DNA of 5,117 nt, taken from contig JAAYLO010000028.1 in assembly GCA_012521855.1 (NCBI GenBank), forward strand, positions 1 through 5,117. Reading direction: 5' to 3'. The translations under genes and the position numbers were made by a program. The notes beneath the pieces were generated by a model that was given only the letters and a program-made list of their open reading frames with translations, did no database searches and was not told the origin of the DNA. The stretch's first letter is position 1. Each line of letters starts with the position of its first letter. Source of the stretch: Halanaerobiaceae bacterium. GTDB taxonomy: Bacteria; Bacillota; Halanaerobiia; Halanaerobiales; DTU029. Below are positions 1-5,117 of the stretch, piece after piece.

Positions 1-233
1 AAAGGATAGTATTCACTTGTTTTTCGAACAGATATTAAAACATTTATATTGGTTTTATTATTCAGGTTTCTCGCATATATATTAGGCACATAATTATATT
101 CTTCCATTATTTTTCTTATGCTTTTATATGTTGATTCTTTTACATTTTTTCCTCCGTTTATTACTCTTGATACGGTTTTAGGAGAATACCCTGATATTCT
201 GGCAATATCATAAATTGTTATTTTTCTTCTCAT
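1..233 (-). CDS. LacI-family transcriptional regulator, N-terminal part (gene runs off the left edge)
   Basis: Reading leftward from the ATG at 233-231, the frame stays open for 77 codons to the window edge. The protein begins MRRKITIYDIARISGYSPKT and continues VSRVINGG. This is the classic LacI/GalR helix-turn-helix: scanning helix at residues 7-14, recognition helix at about 17-25, and the invariant T-V-S-R-V-I-N stretch at 20-26. Residues 48-57 (YVPNIYARNL) are the hinge helix with its minor-groove leucine (L57). The chain then enters the first beta strand of the periplasmic-binding-protein-like effector domain (INVLISV, 63-69). Members are usually 330-340 residues, so about three quarters of the gene lies outside the window, and the effector, probably a sugar or related metabolite, cannot be told. 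A GAGGTG Shine-Dalgarno site at 242-237 supports the start. The transporter on the same strand ends 83 nt upstream. This is a cytoplasmic DNA-binding protein; target genes are unknown. Confidence 0.9.
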   Translation of the reverse strand, partial: MRRKITIYDIARISGYSPKTVSRVINGGKNVKESTYKSIRKIMEEYNYVPNIYARNLNNKTNINVLISVRKTSEYYP

Positions 234-285
234 ACACACCTCACATCCATAATGAAAAATTTTTATTACTCTATATATTACTTCA

Positions 286-314
286 ATATTAATTTACAAA
301 ATCCTTTTAATCAA
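286..314 (-). promoter_or_regulatory. Possible sigma-A promoter for the lacI-type gene (weak)
   Basis: On the minus strand, TTGATT (314-309) is followed after exactly 17 nt by TAATAT (291-286). Each box matches the sigma-A consensus at four of six positions. It sits 50-80 nt upstream of the lacI-type ATG and overlaps the gap after the transporter stop codon. The sequence is very AT-rich, so chance matches are common. An alternative is read-through from the transporter gene, because no terminator hairpin is visible in the gap. Confidence 0.3.
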
Positions 315-316
315 TG

Positions 317-1272
317 TTAATGCAATTGTCTTTCCTGCTGAACCCTGTTGATCATAACGATACCGTAAGATACCATCAGGAGAGCAATTATTGTATTCGC
401 CCCAATAGTCTCTTCCGGCAAAAACAAAGCAGAAAGCAAAGAACCGCTGATTGGAATAATAAATCTGTAGATACTTATATATCCGAGCCTGTTGTATTTT
501 ATTAAATAAAACCAGATTCCAAAAGCTGCTGCAGAAATAAAAGCCAGGTATACAAATAACAACAAAGCCTTAAAGTTAAAATTCAAACTCAGCGGATTAA
601 CAGCAAAACTTGATATAATTATTAAAAATAATGAACCTATAAACATCTGATAAGCTGTAAGTAAGATTCTATCTACTTTATGCCTGCTGTACTTAACCAT
701 AATGGCAGCTATAGTTGATGTGACTGTAGAAGCAATTACAAATCCTTCACCGAGTAGTTTAAAGTTAAAGCTAAAGCTCCCCTTATTCAGGTTAATTATT
801 ATTACACCTGTAAATCCAGCAATAAGTCCCAGTATTTTGTTTTTATCGATTTTATCATCTAAATATAGAAAATGTGATATTATTACAGTAAAAAAGTACC
901 AAGAGTCGTCAATATAGATCCTTTTACTCCTGTTGTATTGGCAAGACCTATATAAAAGAAAGTATATTGCAGGGTTGTCTGCATTAGTCCCAATCCAGTC
1001 AGAAAGGGAAGATACTTTTTTTCCATTCTCATGGATTTATTTCCCTTGCTTAAAAGCCGCCAGAATACTAAAAAGAGTGAAGCCAGCAGAAACCTGTAAC
1101 CGGCAAAGAGAGTTTTAATGAATATATCCTCACTGGCAATATTCAATTCTTCATAACTTATTTTTATGACCGGGAAAGCACTCCCCCAGAGAAGGCAGGC
1201 AAATATAGCCAGTATGGGAATAAATTTGCCGTTTAAATAAAACTGTTCATGTCCATAATTACTGTTTTTCAT
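317..1272 (-). pseudogene. EamA/DMT-family transporter, interrupted by a one-base frameshift
   Basis: Two reading frames together encode one 10-helix drug/metabolite transporter of the EamA (RhaT/YdcZ-like) type, normally about 300 residues. Frame one runs from the ATG at 1272 to a TAA at 885-883 (129 residues). It carries a first helix with LLWGSAFPVIK, the family's usual N-terminal signature, and helices near 17-36, 52-71, 87-109 and 112-134. Frame two continues without any stop from the same spot to the TAA at 319-317. It holds the end of helix 4, helix 5 (about 147-160) and the second EamA repeat (about 173-312, five helices, ending GIVMINR). Adding one T to the T6 run (plus-strand A6 at 890-895) joins them into 318 residues with no other defect. 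The ATG at 1272 is preferred over the in-frame TTG at 1281 because AAGGGG at 1287-1282 lies 9 nt before the ATG but directly abuts the TTG. The substrate is unknown. The break may be a real mutation, a homopolymer sequencing error or, less likely, a recoding site. Confidence 0.9.
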
Positions 1273-1281
1273 ATTGTACAA

Positions 1282-1287
1282 CCCCTT
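1282..1287 (-). promoter_or_regulatory. Shine-Dalgarno site that sets the transporter start
   Basis: The minus-strand AAGGGG ends 9 nt before the ATG at 1272-1270. The in-frame TTG at 1281-1279 directly follows the site with no spacer, so it cannot be used with it. This removes three residues from the longest open frame. Confidence 0.7.
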
Positions 1288-1320
1288 CTACCCACAAAAT
1301 ATTCACATTTTGTGGATAAA
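1287..1320. repeat. 34-bp inverted repeat containing a perfect DnaA-box 9-mer; possible operator
   Basis: The left arm 1287-1300 and right arm 1307-1320 are inverted copies matching at 12 of 14 positions, with a perfect inner 9 bp (CCACAAAAT at 1292-1300 against ATTTTGTGG at 1307-1315) and a 6-nt centre. The right arm carries TTATCCACA on the minus strand (1319-1311), identical to the bacterial DnaA-box consensus. The left arm carries CTACCCACA on the plus strand (1288-1296), seven of nine. The dyad lies 15-48 nt upstream of the transporter ATG, directly before its Shine-Dalgarno site. It has no following T-run, so it is not a terminator. It could be an operator for an unknown dimeric regulator, a DnaA-binding site, or a leader hairpin. 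The repeat is seen directly; the function is inference. Confidence 0.55.
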
Positions 1321-1423
1321 TAATAACTATTATCATTTGCAAAATACTATTTTATTTCGCCACATCTTCTACTATTTTGTCTTATTTTTATAAACAGCTA
1401 TTCAAAAAATATAAGTATTGTCT

Positions 1424-1452
1424 TTAACATCTTTTTATTCAAGGAATACAAT
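1424..1452 (+). promoter_or_regulatory. Sigma-A-type promoter of the LysM gene
   Basis: TTAACA (1424-1429) and TACAAT (1447-1452) each match the sigma-A consensus at five of six positions and are separated by exactly 17 nt. Transcription would begin near 1459, giving a leader of roughly 25 nt that contains the Shine-Dalgarno site of the LysM gene. The AATACAAT in the -10 region also resembles the -10 of sporulation factor sigma-E, but the matching -35 element is not convincing. Confidence 0.6.
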
Positions 1453-1472
1453 AAACTAAAAGTATTATATCT

Positions 1473-1478
1473 GAGGTG
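1473..1478 (+). promoter_or_regulatory. Shine-Dalgarno site that sets the LysM gene start
   Basis: GAGGTG lies 6 nt before the ATG at 1485. The longest open frame begins at the GTG at 1476, which is part of this Shine-Dalgarno sequence itself and so is not a plausible start. The protein therefore begins MPGNCPQ. Confidence 0.75.
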
Positions 1479-1484
1479 ATATCA

Positions 1485-1664
1485 ATGCCAGGAAATTGTC
1501 CTCAAGATACCATCCCCTATACCATAAAGCCTGGAGATACCCTTTACAGGATTGCCAGGGAATATAACACAACAGTAGATGCAATTTTGAATATCAATCC
1601 GGGTATAAATCCCCAAAACTTAATTATAGGTTCTATGATTTGTGTGCCTACCTTAAGACACTAA
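1485..1664 (+). CDS. Small single-LysM-domain protein (59 aa)
   Basis: The product is almost entirely one LysM module, a fold of about 45 residues that binds N-acetylglucosamine-containing glycans such as peptidoglycan. Residues 12-55 read YTIKPGDTLYRIAREYN, then TTVDAILNINPGINPQNL, then IIGSMICVP. They show the expected YTI.PGDTL start, the I..L...NP centre and the IG..ICVP end. There is no signal peptide, membrane segment or catalytic domain, so it would have to leave the cell by another route, act on the mother-cell side of a forming spore, or bind a non-wall glycan. Cys5 and Cys53 flank the domain and could pair if the protein is exposed to oxidising conditions. Very short LysM proteins opening with a CP.GT.PYTI.PGDT-type motif are familiar in clostridia, with no established role that I know of. 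It is a single-gene unit with its own promoter and terminator, divergent from the transporter and convergent with the chemoreceptor. Confidence 0.88.
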   Translation: MPGNCPQDTIPYTIKPGDTLYRIAREYNTTVDAILNINPGINPQNLIIGSMICVPTLRH

Positions 1665-1697
1665 AAAACCCCTATCTATAAAAAGATAGGGGTTTTT
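1664..1697. terminator. Bidirectional intrinsic terminator between the LysM gene and the chemoreceptor
   Basis: Arms at 1664-1677 and 1684-1697 are perfect 14-bp inverted copies around a 6-nt loop (ATAAAA). The core is CCCCTATCT/AGATAGGGG flanked by A5 and T5, so the transcript from either strand ends in a U-run. The left arm begins at the last base of the LysM stop codon, and the chemoreceptor stop codon is 10 nt beyond the right arm on the opposite strand. It therefore serves both convergent genes. Confidence 0.93.
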
Positions 1698-1707
1698 ATA
1701 GATATTT

Positions 1708-3801
1708 TTATCCAACGATGAATCTATTAACACTTTCCTTGAGGCCTTCAGACATGCTCTTCAGCCTTTCTGCCGAACTTACAATTTCTTCTGTAGCAGC
1801 AATTTGTTCTTCAGAAGAAGCTGCAATTTCCTGTGATTCAGCAGCAAATTCCTTGCTGATCTTTGAAATATCATCGATAGCCTCTTCTACAAGCTGGCTT
1901 TCTCTGGTCATTTCTCTCAACCCGTCAACGACCATGGCGATAGAATTTCGCAATACAGCTGAAACTTCCTCAATTTCAGCAAATATTACATCCGTATCTT
2001 TTATGGCCTGAACACTTTCGGCAACAAGTTCTGTATTGTGTCCCATAACTTCTACTGCATCATTAACACTTTCCTGGATACTATTGATCAATTCAGATAT
2101 TTTTTCTGTTGCATCAGAAGACTGTTCAGCAAGACTCCTTATTTCATCAGCTACAACACTGAAACCCTGACCGGCCTGACCGGCCCGGGCAGCTTCAATG
2201 GCAGCATTTAAAGCCAGGAGGTTAGTCTGGTTGGAAATATTGTATATAAGATCAATTATATTCCCAATTTCCTGAGACATTTTACCCAAATTACTTACTA
2301 TTTTAGAGACCCGTAATGTTTCCTCACTTACCTTATTTATCTTATTGATGGAATGATTTACTGACTGGTTTCCTTTACGGATACTTTCAAGAACATTGTC
2401 AGCCCCTTTAGAAATCTGTTTCGAATTATTATCTATTCTTTTTATCTGCCTGTTAAAGTTTATTACATTACTTTGAGTCTCTTCAATCTGGGCAATTTGT
2501 TGCTGGGCTCCTGCTGCAACCCTTTGAACTGCACTTCCTACCTGTTCTGCCAATGAGCCTACTTCATGGCTCACATTATTCATAATCTCTGCCGAATCAT
2601 TCAGCTCATTTGATTGGAATTTGATATCATTAACCAATTCTCTAAGTTCTTCTACCATATCATTAAAGTTATTGGCCAACACACCAATCTCGTCCTGCCG
2701 TTTTAAATACTTTGCACCAAGTTTAACTTCTTCAGTCAGGTTACCGCTCTTCATGGAATTAAAAGCCTGCAGAAATCCGTTTAATGGCCTGACGGTCCTG
2801 TTAGTTAAAACAAATGTTGCTATAAACCCTATAATCATAAAGATTAAAGAAATATAAAAGATATTGTTACGCAAATTTTGAACAGGAGTCAAAATAGTAC
2901 TCATGGGTATTTCAGCTACCAGAGCGAGATTATCTGATACCCTGTTAAACAATAAATACTGTCCATTTACTTCTTCTGAGTTAAAACCGCTTTCTGATGC
3001 TATTTGTTCAAGGTACCAGGGGTTCGTTATTTCCTGCCCGAACTGTTCTCTATCCTTATACCGTAATATTACACCACTATTGTTTACCAGTGTATATGTT
3101 CCCTGTTCTTCACTGGTAATATCCGGTACCCCGCTATAGATCAGTTCAGGAGAAAACCCGATCACAATATAACCCTGTAGAACATTATTGTTCTTCTCAT
3201 CTATAATCGGGTTACTATACAGAAAATAAGGATTACCATCAATAATAGTGATTTCGCCAAAGCTAATATCTTTATACAGCGAACTATCCAACCAGACCTG
3301 AATCAATTTTTTTGCAAGTTCCTCATGAGCATATGAAGTGACTCTGGAGTCCATAATGGTTAAACCATCTGCCAGGGTTACATAAGCAAACTCAGCAAAA
3401 TCAAGCTGTTTAACCAGTCTATTGAGCTGGTTTGCGGAAGAATATTGGGATGTATTTATCCGGCTCATGGATGAATAAAAATCTTCCATTTCAGCTTTGT
3501 CTGCATTTACACCCGGATACATAAGATTAACAATTTCAATATATCCATACACAACAATATCATTCAGAATATTGTCCATATGTTTTTCTATACCATTTAT
3601 TAAGCTGTTTACATTATTTTTATAGTTCTCGCTGAGCAGTCCTATTTTTTCATCTATCTGGCCTTTAACTATTCCAGAAGCGGAGTAATAAATCACCAGA
3701 CTTATGGAAACCAGAACAACTATCAATATACAAACCAGGACCATACTAATCTTCCATTTCAGTGATTTAAATAACTTTACTCTCTTAAGGCTCTCCTCCA
3801 T
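1708..3801 (-). CDS. Methyl-accepting chemotaxis protein with extracellular Cache-type sensor
   Basis: This is a complete 697-residue transmembrane chemoreceptor. After a short basic N-terminus come a first membrane helix (about 19-39) and an extracellular sensor of about 260 residues (40-300). The sensor has the size and layout of a double-Cache ligand-binding domain, with stretches such as YFLYSNPI, GYIVIGFS and GTYTLVNNSGVI. A second membrane helix (314-333), a HAMP linker (334-390, with RP at 338-339 and DE at 370-371) and the long helical signalling domain follow. The hairpin tip holds QTNLLALNAAIEAARAG (525-541) then QAGQGFSVVADE, with the receptor-trimer residues N532, E536 and R539. 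Likely adaptation sites are Q433/Q434 and E664/E665; the latter pair fits the methylation consensus exactly. It would signal through CheW and CheA to the flagellar motor. The ligand is unknown; Cache receptors often sense amino acids or organic acids. There is no C-terminal CheR-tethering pentapeptide. The tip residue that is normally Glu is Gln542. The ATG at 3801 is chosen over that at 3828 because AAGGGGGG lies 7 nt before it. Confidence 0.97.
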   Translation of the reverse strand: MEESLKRVKLFKSLKWKISMVLVCILIVVLVSISLVIYYSASGIVKGQIDEKIGLLSENYKNNVNSLINGIEKHMDNILNDIVVYGYIEIVNLMYPGVNADKAEMEDFYSSMSRINTSQYSSANQLNRLVKQLDFAEFAYVTLADGLTIMDSRVTSYAHEELAKKLIQVWLDSSLYKDISFGEITIIDGNPYFLYSNPIIDEKNNNVLQGYIVIGFSPELIYSGVPDITSEEQGTYTLVNNSGVILRYKDREQFGQEITNPWYLEQIASESGFNSEEVNGQYLLFNRVSDNLALVAEIPMSTILTPVQNLRNNIFYISLIFMIIGFIATFVLTNRTVRPLNGFLQAFNSMKSGNLTEEVKLGAKYLKRQDEIGVLANNFNDMVEELRELVNDIKFQSNELNDSAEIMNNVSHEVGSLAEQVGSAVQRVAAGAQQQIAQIEETQSNVINFNRQIKRIDNNSKQISKGADNVLESIRKGNQSVNHSINKINKVSEETLRVSKIVSNLGKMSQEIGNIIDLIYNISNQTNLLALNAAIEAARAGQAGQGFSVVADEIRSLAEQSSDATEKISELINSIQESVNDAVEVMGHNTELVAESVQAIKDTDVIFAEIEEVSAVLRNSIAMVVDGLREMTRESQLVEEAIDDISKISKEFAAESQEIAASSEEQIAATEEIVSSAERLKSMSEGLKESVNRFIVG

Positions 3802-3808
3802 TATTAAT

Positions 3809-3816
3809 CCCCCCTT
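3809..3816 (-). promoter_or_regulatory. Shine-Dalgarno site that sets the chemoreceptor start
   Basis: The minus-strand AAGGGGGG ends 7 nt before the ATG at 3801-3799. The upstream in-frame ATG at 3828 has no purine-rich site in front of it, and this Shine-Dalgarno sequence would then lie inside the coding region. Using the downstream ATG removes nine residues and leaves a normal basic N-terminus before the first membrane helix. Confidence 0.75.
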
Positions 3817-3864
3817 TTTAACTATCATAAAATATTTCTCCAGGGAAAGAGTACACTTCTATAC

Positions 3865-3878
3865 AGAAAACGCTTTAG
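3865..3878. promoter_or_regulatory. CcpA/LacI-family operator-like (cre-like) sequence upstream of the chemoreceptor
   Basis: Read on the minus strand, CTAAAGCGTTTTCT matches the Bacillus catabolite-responsive element consensus TGWAARCGYTWNCW at 12 of 14 positions. The central CG and flanking AAAG/TTTT are intact, and the two mismatches are the first two bases. It lies 64-77 nt upstream of the chemoreceptor ATG, a plausible place for repression by CcpA or another LacI-family protein. No promoter of comparable quality was found beside it. The match is seen in the sequence; regulation is inference, and the partial lacI-type gene at the left edge is not shown to act here. Confidence 0.35.
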
Positions 3879-4029
3879 TAGGTCTTTTTGCCTATTAAAA
3901 TGTTTTTCTACTATATATATTTCTGCGGAAAATCAGGAATCCCTGCCTGAAAAACAATAATTTTTTGGATAATCACATTTTTTGCTGTATTTTATTTTTT
4001 TATGTTGAATTATTTTGTATTTTGTCTTT
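3879..4029. other. AT-rich intergenic stretch without a recognised gene
   Basis: Together with 3802-3878 this makes up the 228-nt gap between serS and the chemoreceptor. It is strongly AT-rich, with several A/T runs (for example 3988-4001). I see no credible small gene, tRNA or riboswitch here. A DnaA-box-like 9-mer with one mismatch (TTTGGATAA, 3964-3972) occurs alone. Minus-strand promoter candidates such as TTGTTT with GATTTT 17 nt later match only three of six positions in each box. Confidence 0.5.
3933..3950 (-). terminator. Weak candidate terminator after seryl-tRNA synthetase
   Basis: On the minus strand, TCAGG and CCTGA form a 5-bp stem around an 8-nt loop, followed by ATTTTCC. An alternative 4-bp pairing (CAGG with CCTG) uses overlapping bases. 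The stem is short and the T-run only four bases, so this is a poor intrinsic terminator, but nothing better is visible between the serS stop codon and the chemoreceptor. Read-through from serS into the chemoreceptor remains possible. Confidence 0.22.
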
Positions 4030-5117
4030 TTACCTGATAACTTTTTTCCCCATATAATCCCATAAAACCTCCGGAATGCTTATACTCCCATCTTCATTTT
4101 GATAATTTTCCAGGATAGCCGCCAGGGTCCTCCCGATTGCCAGTCCGGAGCCATTTAATGTATGTACAAATTCTGCTTTTGCATCAGGAGCCGGCCTATA
4201 CCTTATTCCCGCTCTTCTGGCCTGGAAATCTTCGAAATTGCTGCAGGAAGAAATCTCCCGGTACACTCCAACTCCAGGCATCCAGACTTCAAGATCATAG
4301 GTCTTTGCAGATGAAAAGGTCAAATCTCCTGTACATAATACTACTTTTCTATAAGGCAATCCCAATAGCTGTAAGACCTCTTCTGCATCTTTTGTCAGGC
4401 TCTCCAATTCCTCATACGAATCTTCAGGTTTCACAAATTTAACCAGCTCCACTTTATTAAACTGATGCTGTCTAATAATTCCCCTGGTATCTCTGCCATG
4501 TGCTCCTGCTTCAGATCTAAAGCAGGCACTATAGGCTGTATGATAAATGGGCAAACTTTCAGCATCCAGGATTTCATCCCGGTATAAATTTGTAACAGGT
4601 ACCTCAGCCGTTGGAATCAAATAAAAGTTGTGCCCTTCCAATTTAAACATATCTTCTGCAAACTTGGGTAACTGCCCTGTCCCTGTAGCACTATCAGCAT
4701 TTACAATAAAGGGAGGAAACACCTCTGTATAACCATGTTTTTTTACATGTAAATCAAGCATAAAGTTTACCAGACTTCTTTCCAGCCTGGCACCATCATT
4801 TTTCAGGAAAGTAAACCGTGCACCTGTTACCTTGCCAGCCCGCTCAAAATCTAATAAATCCAGTTGCTCTCCCAATTCCCAGTGTGGTTTTAGTTCAAAA
4901 CTGCCTTTCCGTGGCTCACCCCATCTATAAATCTCTACATTGTCCTTATCACTTTCCCCTGATGGTACACTGTCATGAGGAATATTGGGAATACCCAGTA
5001 AGATCTCATTGAGTTCATCCTCTATTCCCTTCAATTTATCATCATAATTTTTAATTTTATTTGAAACATCTTTCATTTCCCTGATTATCTCAGCTGTATC
5101 TTCGCCTTTTCTCTTCA
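4030..5117 (-). CDS. serS: Seryl-tRNA synthetase, lacking its N-terminus at the right edge
   Basis: This class II aminoacyl-tRNA synthetase activates serine with ATP and loads it onto tRNA-Ser (and tRNA-Sec where present) in the cytoplasm. The frame is open through the right edge, giving 361 residues in the window counted from the first whole codon (K at 5115-5113). The family is usually about 425 residues, so roughly 60 N-terminal residues are missing. The ATG at 5076 is internal, since KRKGEDTAEIIRE in front of it continues the tRNA-binding coiled coil. After the coil come LLGIPNIPH, motif 1 (about 99-136, ending EVFPPFIV), the serine-binding TAEVP (169-173), motif 2 (FRSEAGAHGRDTRG, 199-212, then QHQFNKVELV), the ISSCSNFEDFQARR segment (288-301) and motif 3 (NGSGLAIGRT, 321-330, then ENYQ). 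All catalytic signatures are intact and the C-terminus is normal (WDYMGKKVIR). It is the bacterial type, not the rare methanogen type. Any T-box leader would lie outside the window. Confidence 0.97.
   Translation of the reverse strand, partial: KRKGEDTAEIIREMKDVSNKIKNYDDKLKGIEDELNEILLGIPNIPHDSVPSGESDKDNVEIYRWGEPRKGSFELKPHWELGEQLDLLDFERAGKVTGARFTFLKNDGARLERSLVNFMLDLHVKKHGYTEVFPPFIVNADSATGTGQLPKFAEDMFKLEGHNFYLIPTAEVPVTNLYRDEILDAESLPIYHTAYSACFRSEAGAHGRDTRGIIRQHQFNKVELVKFVKPEDSYEELESLTKDAEEVLQLLGLPYRKVVLCTGDLTFSSAKTYDLEVWMPGVGVYREISSCSNFEDFQARRAGIRYRPAPDAKAEFVHTLNGSGLAIGRTLAAILENYQNEDGSISIPEVLWDYMGKKVIR

Noticed and set aside
255..264. An A5T5 palindrome upstream of the lacI-type gene as a possible autoregulatory operator.
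   Set aside because: It is only ten A/T bases, flanking bases do not extend the symmetry, and LacI-family operators typically have a central CG that is absent here.
317..700. Treating the downstream half of the transporter as an independent five-helix gene starting at the ATG at 700.
   Set aside because: There is no Shine-Dalgarno site before that ATG, and the same frame is open and transporter-like from about 895 down to it, so it is an internal methionine (residue 192 of the restored protein).
1341..1378. Repeated TACTATTTT (1345-1353 and 1370-1378) and the small palindrome AAAATACTATTTT in the divergent intergenic region.
   Set aside because: The elements are short and purely AT-rich apart from one base, and are expected by chance in such a region; no third copy or link to a promoter was seen.
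3866..3900. The minus-strand sequence AATAGGCAAA followed by AAAGCG resembles the start of a cyclic-di-GMP-I (GEMM) riboswitch, attractive because such riboswitches often precede chemoreceptor genes.
   Set aside because: The helix with its GNRA loop after GGCAAA, the GGACGCAAAGC segment and the second helical arm are not visible, and the expected pairing cannot be drawn. A covariance search with the c-di-GMP-I and c-di-GMP-II models would settle it; a significant hit would reverse this rejection.
3964..3972. A second DnaA-box-like 9-mer (TTTGGATAA, one mismatch), and a third weaker one near 1708-1716, suggesting a DnaA-box cluster.
   Set aside because: The copies are more than 2 kb from the perfect box, have mismatches, lie in AT-rich or coding DNA and do not cluster, so they do not indicate a replication origin.
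4030..5076. Seryl-tRNA synthetase as a complete 348-residue protein starting at the ATG at 5076.
   Set aside because: The frame continues upstream with coiled-coil sequence typical of the family's tRNA-binding arm to the window edge, and there is no ribosome-binding site before this ATG, so the gene is cut by the window edge.

Overview
The window is AT-rich bacterial DNA with strong purine-rich Shine-Dalgarno sites, a Gram-positive-type single-LysM protein, a Cache-type chemoreceptor and a bacterial-type seryl-tRNA synthetase. This suggests a motile low-GC Firmicute, either a clostridium or a halanaerobial-type anaerobe. The phylum call is fairly secure. The order is a guess from general sequence flavour, not from a search.

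Layout, left to right. (1) Positions 1-233, minus strand: the N-terminal 77 codons of a LacI-family repressor, with the effector domain lying off the left edge. (2) Positions 317-1272, minus strand: a ten-helix EamA/DMT-type membrane transporter broken by a one-base frameshift in a T6 run. Restoring one base gives a clean 318-residue protein. The junction is also an exact U UUU UUA heptamer in the right phase for -1 frameshifting. (3) Positions 1273-1484: a divergent intergenic region holding a 34-bp inverted repeat with a perfect DnaA-box 9-mer, and a good sigma-A promoter for the next gene. (4) Positions 1485-1664, plus strand: a 59-residue protein that is essentially one LysM domain. (5) Positions 1664-1697: a perfect 14-bp hairpin that serves as a bidirectional terminator between convergent genes. 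(6) Positions 1708-3801, minus strand: a complete 697-residue methyl-accepting chemotaxis protein. (7) Positions 3802-4029: an intergenic region with a CcpA/LacI-type operator-like sequence and only weak terminator or promoter candidates. (8) Positions 4030-5117, minus strand: seryl-tRNA synthetase lacking about 60 N-terminal residues beyond the right edge.

The genes do not form an obvious pathway. They are a housekeeping gene (serS), a sensory receptor, a small cell-wall-binding protein, a metabolite or drug exporter and a sugar-type repressor, most of them apparently separate transcription units. lacI lies 83 nt downstream of the transporter on the same strand with no clear terminator between, so these two could be co-transcribed. 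I found no CRISPR array, tRNA, rRNA, insertion sequence or defence system, and no convincing new system. The points most worth checking are the transporter frameshift and the DnaA-box dyad.
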